Below, one piece after another: positions 25,981-33,486 of a stretch of 64,000 nt of DNA. The notes under the pieces were generated by a model. The model had not been told where the DNA came from and did no database searches. It was given only the letters and a program-made list of their open reading frames with translations. The first letter of the stretch is position 1. Each line of letters begins with the position of its first letter. Source of the DNA: Spirosoma sp. SC4-14 (GTDB taxonomy: Bacteria > Bacteroidota > Bacteroidia > Cytophagales > Spirosomataceae); NCBI RefSeq assembly GCF_037201965.1, contig NZ_CP147518.1:7371001-7435000 (forward strand), written 5' to 3'. The position numbers and the translations under genes were made by a program.

Positions 25981-26688
25981 CTATTCAGGTTGGTCGGTAA
26001 ACATATAGCCCACACCTTTTAGGGTCCGAATGTGCGTATCGCCGATCTTTTCGCGGAGTTTGCGAATGTGCACATCAACTGTGCGTTCGAGAACATAAAT
26101 ATCAGCGCCCCATATTTTCTGGAGCAGTTCTTCCCGGCTAAATACTTTATTAGGGTGTTGCGCCAAAAAGAACAGAAGTTCAAACTCTTTCTTGGGCAGA
26201 ATCACCGATTTATCGCCCTGAGCAACCGAATAATTTTTTCGATTAATAGTCAGATCAACAATATTGATTTGCTCACCAGGGTCGGCTTTCTGGGCTTCGC
26301 GCCGGAACAAGGCATTGATCCGACTCATGAGGGCCCGAGGCTTAATCGGTTTCGTAATGTAGTCGTCGGCCCCTACATCGAAAGCAGCCACTTCTGAGTA
26401 TTCTTCCGAGCGGGCAGTCAGATATAGAATATAGGTTTGACGTAATTCTGGGATTTCGCGCAATTGGCGACCGGCTTCTATGCCGTCCAGATGAGGCATC
26501 ATAATATCAAGCATTACCAGTTCGGGCAGGTAAGTCCGGGCTATTTCAACAGCCTTTCGGCCATCAGTAGCAGTACGGACGTCGTAACCTTCTTTGGTAA
26601 GATTGTATTCAAGCATCTCGACAATGTCGGCGTCGTCGTCGACGACTAAGATGCGATGCAGCGGTTGAGCAGCTTTAGCAGCACTCAT
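25981..26688 (-). CDS. OmpR/PhoB family response regulator
   Basis: 235 residues from the ATG at 26688; the frame extends 23 codons upstream but the receiver fold starts right after this ATG. The receiver domain (about 12-128) has the acidic cluster VVDDDAD, phospho-acceptor D61 in VMLDIMMP, LYLTARSEE, and the conserved Lys in YITKPIKPRALM. The C-terminal winged helix (about 140-232) includes KKEFELLFFLAQHPNKVFSR, VDVHIRKLREKIG and TLKGVGYMF. Partner of the downstream kinase. Confidence 0.95.
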   Translation of the reverse strand: MSAAKAAQPLHRILVVDDDADIVEMLEYNLTKEGYDVRTATDGRKAVEIARTYLPELVMLDIMMPHLDGIEAGRQLREIPELRQTYILYLTARSEEYSEVAAFDVGADDYITKPIKPRALMSRINALFRREAQKADPGEQINIVDLTINRKNYSVAQGDKSVILPKKEFELLFFLAQHPNKVFSREELLQKIWGADIYVLERTVDVHIRKLREKIGDTHIRTLKGVGYMFTDQPE

Positions 26689-26973
26689 GTGAAGCAGAGT
26701 TGGTGAGAATGGCCTGTTTTTTATGTTAGGCAGCCCGAAGTTACGTGGCTTATCCACAACGTTACGCCTACGGAATGCATACTTAACAAAAATTTAACAG
26801 TCGTCCAGCTAATTTACAAACAAATTATCTGCTGGCTTACAGCCAATTATCGAATCGTTCTGAATCAGAACGACCCTCAACGATCGTCTGTCAGAAAATA
26901 GTCTTCGAGTTATTTTTTTAATAAATATACAGGAAAATAACGATTAGTATCTAAATCATGTTTATCCTGCGTT

Positions 26974-28125
26974 ATGGATACTCGTGCACGGGAAGTAAAG
27001 CTTCCATCATACGCTAAAATAGCCTGCGTATTGTTATCAATGGTGATTATTGTTTATGGGTTACATGCACTACAGGGCCTGTTAATTCCGCTGGTATTTG
27101 CCATTCTGTTTTCGGTATTACTCTTTCCACTGGCTCAACGGCTCGAAAACTGGAAAATTCCGCGCGTAGGAGCTATTATATTATGCCTGATTTTAACGCT
27201 GGCAGTCATTGTCGGAATTTTATATGCCGTATCGTTGCAAATCAGCAGTTTTGCTGAAGTTTTACCGCAGCTAATCAAACGCGGCAACGAGTACCTTAAC
27301 GAACTTCAAACCTACGCCGACGAACGCCTGAATATCGATCGCCAGCGGCAGGTTGCCGAAGTTCGAAAATACCTTAACCAGGCCTTATCGGAAGGGGGTA
27401 CAATCCTGACCAGCACTCTATTAGCTACAACCAGCACCTTGACCGATATTTTTCTGGTCTTGCTGTTCATATTCTTTTTTTTGTTGTACCGCGATTTCTT
27501 CCGATCGTTTTTCTACAAAGTATTCCATGGAACCCGGCGCTCCAAAATCGATTCGGTAATGAGCGGCATTTACGATGTTGTTAAAGATTATCTGGCAGGT
27601 TTGGTACTGGTTATTCTGATCATTGGCACCCTGATGACCGTTGGTTTGTTTATTCTGGGCATCGATTATGCCATTTTCTTCGGTTTTTTTGGGGCCTGCC
27701 TGGTCCTGATTCCTTATTTCGGTATATCGATAGGTTCGCTGCTACCCGCTGCCTATGCGCTTGTTACACAAGACAATCCATTGAAAGCGCTGGGTGTTAT
27801 TGGCGTTTTTCTGTTTGTTCAGACGCTGGAAGGCAATTTCATCACCCCCTACATTGTCGGCTCAAAAGTAAGTATTAACCCGCTGGCTGCCATTATTGTG
27901 CTGATTCTGTGGGAGAACGTATGGGGATTTCCGGGCCTGGTGCTGGCTTTGCCTATGACCGCTATTATTAAGGTTATTTTTGATGCCGTTGAGCCATTAC
28001 AGCCCTATGGTTTTTTGATTGGCGAAGCCGAAAAACCGCGCCCGCCTATCAAAAATTTTCAGCAACTGGCCGACCATTTACCCAAACGGGCAAAAAAAAT
28101 TGGTGAGATCGATGAGAAGACTTAA
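26974..28125 (+). CDS. AI-2E family (PerM-like) membrane transporter
   Basis: 383-residue polytopic inner-membrane protein with about eight hydrophobic segments. The family pattern is clear: LLIPLVFAILFSVLLFPLAQ near the N-terminus, a soluble amphipathic part (ISSFAEVLPQLIKRGNEYLN), DYLAGLVLVILIIGTLMTVG, and the conserved LIPYFGISIGSLLPA and LEGNFITPYIVGSKVSINPL. Some members export AI-2, others act as ion antiporters, so the substrate is unknown here. It ends about 100 bp before the tRNA-Arg gene. Confidence 0.9.
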   Translation: MDTRAREVKLPSYAKIACVLLSMVIIVYGLHALQGLLIPLVFAILFSVLLFPLAQRLENWKIPRVGAIILCLILTLAVIVGILYAVSLQISSFAEVLPQLIKRGNEYLNELQTYADERLNIDRQRQVAEVRKYLNQALSEGGTILTSTLLATTSTLTDIFLVLLFIFFFLLYRDFFRSFFYKVFHGTRRSKIDSVMSGIYDVVKDYLAGLVLVILIIGTLMTVGLFILGIDYAIFFGFFGACLVLIPYFGISIGSLLPAAYALVTQDNPLKALGVIGVFLFVQTLEGNFITPYIVGSKVSINPLAAIIVLILWENVWGFPGLVLALPMTAIIKVIFDAVEPLQPYGFLIGEAEKPRPPIKNFQQLADHLPKRAKKIGEIDEKT

Positions 28126-28177
28126 CGCCCTACTCTTAGTTCTTGCACAAAGAACCCCATCTGATTCGGGAAACTGT

Positions 28178-28209
28178 TTGCGTTTTGTGGAGCAAGCTAG
28201 TATATTTGC
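28178..28209 (+). promoter_or_regulatory. Promoter of the tRNA-Arg gene
   Basis: TTTG (28178-28181), a 20-nt spacer, and TATATTTG (28202-28209) match the Bacteroidota -33/-7 consensus (TTTG and TAnnTTTG) and lie 21 bp before the first tRNA base. Confidence 0.7.
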
Positions 28210-28230
28210 ACTCCCAAATACGGAATAGCT

Positions 28231-28302
28231 GCTCCCGTAGTTCAATGGATAGAATTATGGTTTCCGGTACCATCGATAGGGGTTCGAATCCCTTCGGGAG
28301 CA
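28231..28302 (+). tRNA. tRNA-Arg (anticodon CCG)
   Basis: A complete cloverleaf can be drawn by eye. The acceptor stem is GCTCCCG/CGGGAGC with discriminator A. The anticodon arm ATGGT-TTCCGGT-ACCAT has CCG at the anticodon position, and the T arm has the invariant TTCGAAT loop. CCA is not encoded. The gene decodes CGG. Its 3' end is the left attachment site of the downstream island, and the integration keeps the tRNA sequence intact. Confidence 0.95.
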
Positions 28303-28308
28303 CGAAAT
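28290..28308 (+). repeat. attL: 19-bp direct repeat at the tRNA 3' end
   Basis: CCCTTCGGGAGCACGAAAT overlaps the last 13 bases of tRNA-Arg and recurs exactly at 33976-33994. This is the usual footprint of a tyrosine-recombinase element integrated into a tRNA gene. Confidence 0.92.
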
Positions 28309-28318
28309 GAATTTAGTT

Positions 28319-28349
28319 AAGGCTTATAAATCAACGATTTATAAGCCTT
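28319..28349 (+). terminator. Island-supplied terminator directly after tRNA-Arg
   Basis: AAGGCTTATAAATC (28319-28332) pairs exactly with 28336-28349 around an AAC loop, followed by ATTTG. It lies 10 bp inside attL and replaces the tRNA's own hairpin, which was displaced beyond attR. Confidence 0.85.
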
Positions 28350-28426
28350 ATTTGTTGATACAGAGCACATTATAGAGCTATAGTGAACTGAAATGAACCA
28401 AACATAGTCCGTTATAGTTCGCTGGG

Positions 28427-28446
28427 TTTGATACAGATTTGATACG
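28427..28446 (+). repeat. Possible integrase arm-type site, left end
   Basis: TTTGATACAGATTTGATACG is a tandem pair of TTTGATAC with an 11-bp period. A copy with 17 of 20 identities and the same orientation lies at 33905-33924, near attR. Paired repeats near both ends fit arm-type binding sites of a tyrosine integrase. Confidence 0.5.
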
Positions 28447-28502
28447 CTTTTTATTAGAAGTGTGAGGATCGATGTTTGAAGCTAATCAATTCAACATCGC
28501 CC

Positions 28503-28595
28503 ATGACACATAAAGTGAGGTATCGTATTTTGTTCAACCGCCGGAAACAGACCGATACAGGGCTTTCTTATAGAAATAGCAGGGAGTGGTTATAG
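28503..28595 (+). pseudogene. Truncated N-terminus of a probable tyrosine integrase
   Basis: The ATG at 28503 begins MTHKVRYRILFNRRKQTDTG. This resembles the arm-binding N-terminus of Bacteroidota tyrosine integrases, and the gene lies where such an integrase is expected, next to attL and reading inward. After about 26 codons the frame runs into the left end of the ISAs1 element and stops. No catalytic domain (R...HxxR...Y) is found elsewhere in the island. The family call rests on about 20 residues plus location. Confidence 0.5.
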
Positions 28596-28627
28596 CCCTA
28601 CTTTTGTGGTTGCTAGACTACAAAACC

Positions 28628-29800
28628 ATGACTACTGCTCCCTGCCAGGCTAAAACTACGACATTTTACCAACTTCTTGACCAAACCCCTGGACTTGATA
28701 CCAGGGATAATCGAGGTAAACGCCATGATATGGCTCTGATAATAAGTGGATTAGTGCTTGCATTATGCTGTGGGCGAGATGGTAAACTCTCCGGACTTCA
28801 TCACCATATGGTTAACCACTATAAACTACTTTGTAAGGCGACTCGGCAGACCCATAAAAAGCCCATTTCACGCGCCCAACTTCCTCTACTATTAGCTAAA
28901 GTGAATGGCGTACTGTTTGCTCAACTACTGTTTAAGTGGTTCGGCCTGACCCTGGATGCTGACCAGAAACGGTGGTTTGCTATAGATGGTAAAGACTTGA
29001 GGGGAAGCATCCAGCCCGACCATACACGGGAGAAGCCTGTGTATCAGCTCTTGCTCATGACTCCGAGGAGATTGTCAATCAAGCGTATTATCAGGGCACC
29101 AAAGAAAGTGAACGGCCCACTGTACGCCAACTTCTGAATGACACTGGGCTCTATAATCAGAAACTGACTTTAGACGCTCTTCATCTCATCCCCTTGACAA
29201 TCAACGCTATTCATGGAGCTAATGGTGTATATCTAATTGGCGTAAAATCAAATCAGGCCCATCTTTACCGTTATTGTATCTGTAGCAGCCTGGTTGAGAA
29301 AGCAACTTACCAACGAAGTGATATACCCCAACGTGGGCATGCGGGGCCGCCCGTGCGGCCGACTTAAGCAACGCACCTACTCGTGTTTTAGAGTTAGTCC
29401 ACTGGCTTTAGCTATCCGATGGAAAGATGCAGGCATAGCTACACTAGTTCGAGTGGAGCGAATTCGGCAAAAGCTGCATGGCAGCCAACTAACGACAGAG
29501 ACAAGTTACTTTTTAAGCAACACCCAACCCACTAACCAGCAAGAAGCCAACGATTTATTTGATGCGATCCGCCACCACTGGCGTGTCGAAGTAATTCATT
29601 ATCAACGAGACGTGACGTTAGGAGAAGATGCACTACAGACTAGCAGTCAATCTGTGAATCGGCTTATGAGTAGTTTACGAACACTGACAATCAATTTATT
29701 AAGGCGATCAAAGCCCAAGAATATGGCGGCACAGATTGACAATTTTGCCGATAGATTCCATACCTTAATTCAGTTCATGACTAAAGAAATGATTTTATAA
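28628..29800 (+). pseudogene. ISAs1-family transposase, frameshifted
   Basis: DDE transposase homologue read in three frames. Frame one (28628 to about 29030) carries the first aspartate in FAIDGKDLRGSIQPDHTR. A base appears to be missing in the G run at 29028-29030, after which frame two gives ACVSALAHDSEE, the second aspartate in LTLDALHLIPL, and VYLIGVKSNQAHLYRY. At QRGH a 16-bp GC-rich insertion shifts the frame again. Frame three gives GRLKQRTY, IRHHWRVE with the glutamate, and the normal C-terminus to TAA at 29798-29800. Removing the insert restores the conserved HGR-x-x-QRTY motif. No other lesions are seen. Confidence 0.88.
29341..29356 (-). repeat. 16-bp GC-rich mini-insertion (copy A, inverted orientation)
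   Basis: The insert splits the ISAs1 transposase between His and Gly of the HGRLKQRTY motif. It can be placed at 29341-29356 or, because of a shared G, at 29342-29357. In the second phase its reverse complement is CGCACGGGCGGCCCCG, identical to copy C at 15 of 16 positions. No target duplication is visible. Confidence 0.8.
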
Positions 29801-29817
29801 GAAAACCCTGCTGCACC

Positions 29818-29961
29818 GATGAAGATGGTAAAGTATATATTGCTCATATTATGGGGGATGTTACTTATATCACCAATCACCCCCAGGTATCGAGCCTGCA
29901 TACCAATTTTTACGAGCGGTTTAACCAGCAAAACAAACAAAACCATGCCCGAGCCAACTGA
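29818..29961 (+). pseudogene. C-terminal remnant of an unknown island gene
   Basis: Directly after the right end of the IS a frame runs open for 47 codons (from DEDGKVYIAHIMGDV to NQQNKQNHARAN) and stops at 29961, overlapping the start of the next ORF by 17 bp. Its composition looks like real protein and the overlap is operon-like, so it is probably the tail of a gene whose front was lost with the integrase body. Family unknown. A competing frame (from 29819) is open but hydrophobic and less convincing. Confidence 0.35.
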
Positions 29962-30151
29962 TGACATTCCCGACTATTTGCCAGATGGTACAATTAACAT
30001 TCATGGCAAATTAGCGCTCCCTTTCCGCATTTATAAACAGGTAAACAAGCGGGGTGAAGAAGAGTATATTATTAGAGATTCAAGGCCTACCGTTCAGCAG
30101 ATGAAAAAACGGTTAGATGATGATTTAGATAAAGCCTATAACGGTCAATAA
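29945..30151 (+). CDS. Hypothetical protein (68 aa)
   Basis: A small, charged, soluble product (MPEPTDDIPDYLPDG to DDDLDKAYNGQ) starting at the ATG at 29945 and closed by a strong terminator right after the stop, which supports a real transcript end. The frame extends to an ATG at 29819, but the added part overlaps the better-looking remnant. No family recognised. Confidence 0.5.
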   Translation: MPEPTDDIPDYLPDGTINIHGKLALPFRIYKQVNKRGEEEYIIRDSRPTVQQMKKRLDDDLDKAYNGQ

Positions 30152-30152
30152 C

Positions 30153-30183
30153 GCAAAAGAGAGGGAGCTTCCCTCTCTTTTGC
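30153..30183 (+). terminator. Intrinsic terminator
   Basis: GCAAAAGAGAGGGA (30153-30166) pairs exactly with 30170-30183 around a GCT loop, starting 1 bp after the preceding stop codon. Confidence 0.88.
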
Positions 30184-30541
30184 TATAAGCAGTTCATAAC
30201 GTCAAGCTTAAATTGTTAAGCATTAATTGACACCCTCTTGTCATTACAAATATAAATAGATAAAATCTATTGACTCTATAAGGTCATAGAAAATATCTAT
30301 TCATTGATAATCTTCATAGCTAATCTTGTGCCGTTTTTGACACAAAGTATAGGAGCCAAGACTTAACTTATTGATTATAAGTGGAAAGCAATGATCTACA
30401 GCCTTCCAGTGGCTACTCGTCTTACTCATATAATGTTGTCACGAATTCACATAGGGGTGACAAATCAGGAACGACCGTTGTAGATATATAACTCCGATAG
30501 TTTCAATTAGCTATCAAACAAATAATTATTGGAGATAAGTG
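30184..30541. other. Noncoding AT-rich stretch in the island
   Basis: No coding frame is seen. It contains TTGTCAC (30436-30442) facing GTGACAA (30457-30463) as a short inverted repeat, and the 10-mer AACGACCGTT at 30470-30479, which recurs upstream of the serine recombinase gene. Confidence 0.5.
30470..30479 (+). repeat. Candidate serine-recombinase core site, left copy
   Basis: AACGACCGTT is an inverted repeat AACG/CGTT around a 2-bp AC centre, the geometry of serine-recombinase crossover sites. Outer arms are only weakly symmetric here. The second copy is at 32167-32176 in the same orientation. Confidence 0.4.
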
Positions 30542-31357
30542 CTAAAAATACATAAATACAGGTTTTTTCAGAGTTTGCCCATTTGAAAATATAAATTCTG
30601 TTACTAAAATATAAGTGGATGCGATTCCGACATCAGATACTAATTCCAATTGAATTCTTGCCGGATCATTAAATTTTAATAAAATTGGGGGCAGTGCATT
30701 CTTTTCTACAATAAAATTTCCAGTTTTTCTGTAATGATCTAATTGACGTTGATATTGCCCGAACATCTCTTGAAATTCTTCTTTGCTTATACCAGGACTT
30801 TCCATACTAGGTAAATCCGGTATGTCAATTACATACTTATATAGGGAATTAACTACGCTTGATGGCTCACTTGGAGCTCCATCTCCTTGATCGGGTTGAA
30901 GGTAAATAATAGTTATTTTTATTTTTTTTAATATTGTATTTTCATCCCCACTATTGTTAAAAGTGATATCAAAAATTGGATTTTTGCTCTTAGTGGAATC
31001 TTCATTGTTGCTCCTATTAATATTTATAATTTCTGTTTTTTCTATAGTTTCTATTTTAGATATTTCTTCGAATGCTTTGTTTATTTCTTCGTTGTAGTAA
31101 TTTGATTCACTTTCGTTTTTTTGTCTAGTTTCGATAGTTTCTTCATTTGTTTCCGAATGCACTTCGTTATATACTTCGATAAAATTAGATAGATCGGTGT
31201 TAATTGCAAATTGTATTAATTTGACATTGGCTATTTTAGGTGCACTTTCTTTTGGTCTAGAAATAATAGAGGAAAGGATCAAAGAGAAGCCACCTATTAA
31301 TGAAGTTAATAATGCAACCTTCTGAGGAGTGGTCAACTTTCTAAATAAAGCAATCAT
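30542..31357 (-). CDS. Hypothetical membrane-anchored protein of the island
   Basis: 271 residues from the ATG at 31357; the open frame extends 40 codons upstream into the recombinase gene, which is unlikely to be used. A single transmembrane segment at about 15-32 (VALLTSLIGGFSLILSSII) follows a short basic N-terminus. Next comes a Glu/Asn-rich, probably disordered or coiled part (about 55-110) and a beta-rich C-terminal half (NPIFDITFNNSGDENTILKK, PARIQLELVSDVGIASTYIL). It is very AT-rich. The gene lies 55 bp downstream of the serine recombinase gene on the same strand. I do not recognise a family. Confidence 0.6.
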   Translation of the reverse strand: MIALFRKLTTPQKVALLTSLIGGFSLILSSIISRPKESAPKIANVKLIQFAINTDLSNFIEVYNEVHSETNEETIETRQKNESESNYYNEEINKAFEEISKIETIEKTEIININRSNNEDSTKSKNPIFDITFNNSGDENTILKKIKITIIYLQPDQGDGAPSEPSSVVNSLYKYVIDIPDLPSMESPGISKEEFQEMFGQYQRQLDHYRKTGNFIVEKNALPPILLKFNDPARIQLELVSDVGIASTYILVTEFIFSNGQTLKKPVFMYF

Positions 31358-31412
31358 TTTATTTGAATTTGCAATCGTTAGCCTTAATTGAACTTTTTCT
31401 TTTCCCGAGGTT

Positions 31413-32090
31413 TTAGCAGAGGTTAGAAGCAATAGACACTTTGCGTTGCAACAGCCGGTAAACTGCTTTTCCGTCAAACTGCTTGTTACGCCTGGTCTGG
31501 TAATGGCTTTGGTTCAGCTTTTCGGCGATTTGGGCATAGGTCATATTCTTATTTCGGTAGAGTGTGGCCAACTCCGTAGCCTGAATATTAGCTTTGTGGG
31601 TTTTGGCATTCTCTATTCTTACCGTTTTACTTTTCTTAATAGCTTCTGAATTAAGATTTTGCGGTGTACCGAGCTTAAAGCCTTGCACTTTTTTTTGTGC
31701 CAGGGCTGCGCGGGTACGTTCTGAAGTTCGTTCTGCTTCATACTGAGCAAACGTAACCATCATACCTACCGTAAGCGTATTGGCATCGGGCAGATCACAG
31801 GCCACGAAGTCAACTCCAGAATCCCGCAGTGTCATCACAAAGGCTACATTCCGGCTTAACCGGTCGAGCTTCGCAATAAGGAGTTTTGCTTTGTGCTGCT
31901 GACAGGCTCGGATAGCTTCCTGAAGCTTTGGCCGCTCACTCTTCCGACCGGATTCAATTTCCGTGTACTCAGCCGTGATCTGATCTTCTTCCCGCAAGTA
32001 TCGGCTAACGATTGCTTGCTGATCGCCCAGGCCCAGGCCGGAACGTCCTTGTGCTTTTGTTGATACCCGGTAGTAGCAGATGTAATCCAT
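31413..32090 (-). CDS. Serine recombinase (resolvase/invertase family)
   Basis: 225-residue site-specific recombinase. The catalytic domain (about 1-140) starts ICYYRVSTKAQGRSGLGLGDQQ with nucleophile Ser10, followed by LLIAKLDRLSRNVAFV and TVGMMVTFAQYEAERTSERTRAAL, the standard motifs including the E-helix. A helix-turn-helix follows at the C-terminus (MTYAQIAEKLNQ to AVYRLLQRK). It is the size of a small resolvase or invertase, not a large serine integrase. A 42-bp palindrome with a candidate crossover core lies 61 bp upstream. Confidence 0.93.
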   Translation of the reverse strand: MDYICYYRVSTKAQGRSGLGLGDQQAIVSRYLREEDQITAEYTEIESGRKSERPKLQEAIRACQQHKAKLLIAKLDRLSRNVAFVMTLRDSGVDFVACDLPDANTLTVGMMVTFAQYEAERTSERTRAALAQKKVQGFKLGTPQNLNSEAIKKSKTVRIENAKTHKANIQATELATLYRNKNMTYAQIAEKLNQSHYQTRRNKQFDGKAVYRLLQRKVSIASNLC

Positions 32091-32150
32091 ATATAGCCTT
32101 TATTATGTATCTGGGAGGTATTCCATGACCTAAATGGTCAAATATCGCAT

Positions 32151-32192
32151 TTTATGGCATATTACAAACGACCGTTCATAATATGCCATAAA
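32151..32192. promoter_or_regulatory. 42-bp palindrome upstream of the serine recombinase gene (crossover site or operator)
   Basis: Outer arms TTTATGGCATATTA (32151-32164) and TAATATGCCATAAA (32179-32192) are exact reverse complements. The inner 14 nt hold AACG-AC-CGTT (32167-32176). Together they make 20-bp half-sites with two mismatches around an AC dinucleotide. It lies in the divergent promoter region of the recombinase and the next gene, so it could also be an operator. Confidence 0.65.
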
Positions 32193-32298
32193 AAAATGTG
32201 AATTAAAAGCTTACTCCTGTTGTAGCATTATTCTGAAAGTAAATTGTTATAAGCCCAAGAGGAATCGTAACAAACATTTACTTTTATACTATTTACAT

Positions 32299-33486
32299 AT
32301 GAATAATTCATACTATAATACTGTCGCAAATACTGAAGCAAGACCAGTCAGCCTTCAGGAAATAGAAGAATATTTAAGGTGGCTGACTGATAGCCTGTCT
32401 GAACTTGATACTTTTCTATCCACAAACCTCGAAACAGACTTAGAATATAAACCTATCTTCCTTGATAGAGATCTGACATTTGATAGAACTTTTATAGGCC
32501 ATACAATACTCAAGCTTAATGCATTTCGTAATTCAATCGGCCAAGGTTTGTTTTGCACAAGTAAACTAATGACATATTGTATAGATTCAAAAGATGCAGA
32601 TGATCTAATAATTGTAAATTTTAAGAAAGATTTTAAAACCTTAGAATTTGCAGTAATTTTTTATATAAGGGCGCAGTACCTTGGGCTATTGACAGGTAAA
32701 GTCAATATTATACTTAGTACAATTTGGGATTTATTTTTAAAAGTAGAATCTGATTATATTAAGCGGTTAGATCCAAAGTTAGCAAGGGAAAAGATAAAAG
32801 CAAAACTCTTGGAATTAGAAGAAAGTAAAATTAAATCTCCTAAGCTAATATACTTGTGGAACGTATATAGAGAGAAAGAACATGAAATTTATAACTTACT
32901 AAAAGAGTATTTTCTTGATGATTCCGTTACCGAAGAAAAAATTTTAGTTAATGTCATTTTGAAATCATTAAAAAAAGTTCAAGGCTTGGGGATACATATT
33001 TCATCATATGAAAAAGCAAGAACTAAACTAACCACAGAATTTATTCAAAACTTTATAGCTAAAGATGAGTCAGATTATGGATTTTCAGAAAATTTGAAAA
33101 CTATAGGGGAAGTTGATATTTTAATAGAGAAAACGGATGGTAATGCCGTCGCAATCTGCGAAGGGTTCAATTTAAAAAAACATTTCAATAAACCATTGAT
33201 AATCAACCATATAAACAAACTTTTTACTTATGATGTTAATGGCTTAAAAGCTAATTTTATCATAGCTTATGTTGAAACATCTGATTTTAATAAGCTTTGG
33301 GATAAATATTATTCATTTATCCAAACCATTAGTACTCCCTATAACTTGATTGAGACAGTGCACTTATCACATGATTGGCCTGATCTGCCTACCGATATTA
33401 AACTTTGTAGGCTCACCTATTCACGGAATGGGTTGAAAACAGTTGTTTATCACATGTTCGCCCATATGAGTCCTCTGAGAGTCTAA
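32299..33486 (+). CDS. AT-rich island cargo gene, hypothetical, possible nuclease-like C-terminus
   Basis: 395 residues, strongly AT-rich (many AAA, TTA and AAT codons), divergent from the recombinase gene. The N-terminal two thirds are helical (EIEEYLRWLTDSLSELDTFL and charged helices to about 260). The C-terminal part reads GEVDILIEKTDGNAVAICEG, then FNLKKHFNKPLIINHINKLF and ANFIIAYVETSDFNKLWDKY. The D-x(n)-E spacing with a following strand recalls PD-(D/E)XK-type folds, but the usual E-x-K lysine is not in place, so activity is uncertain. I know no named family for it. Lone cargo genes like this in islands are often defence genes; that is inference only. Confidence 0.6.
   Translation: MNNSYYNTVANTEARPVSLQEIEEYLRWLTDSLSELDTFLSTNLETDLEYKPIFLDRDLTFDRTFIGHTILKLNAFRNSIGQGLFCTSKLMTYCIDSKDADDLIIVNFKKDFKTLEFAVIFYIRAQYLGLLTGKVNIILSTIWDLFLKVESDYIKRLDPKLAREKIKAKLLELEESKIKSPKLIYLWNVYREKEHEIYNLLKEYFLDDSVTEEKILVNVILKSLKKVQGLGIHISSYEKARTKLTTEFIQNFIAKDESDYGFSENLKTIGEVDILIEKTDGNAVAICEGFNLKKHFNKPLIINHINKLFTYDVNGLKANFIIAYVETSDFNKLWDKYYSFIQTISTPYNLIETVHLSHDWPDLPTDIKLCRLTYSRNGLKTVVYHMFAHMSPLRV

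Larger units (their letters stand above)
28580..29810 (+). mobile_element. ISAs1-family insertion sequence (degenerate)
   Basis: Ends begin CAGGG: the left end CAGGGAGTGGTTATAG at 28580, and the right end, reversed, CAGGGTTTTCTTATAAA ending at 29810. They share CAGGG and TTATA. The 1.23-kb length suits ISAs1 elements. The flanks show no target duplication (TAGAAATAG on the left, CTGCACCGAT on the right), which suggests a deletion between the element and its right flank after insertion. Confidence 0.75.

Noticed and set aside
29819..29944. Signal-peptide-like N-terminus in front of the 68-residue ORF
   Set aside because: The overlapping frame ending at 29961 looks more like real protein, and the hydrophobic stretch can be a by-product of its codons.
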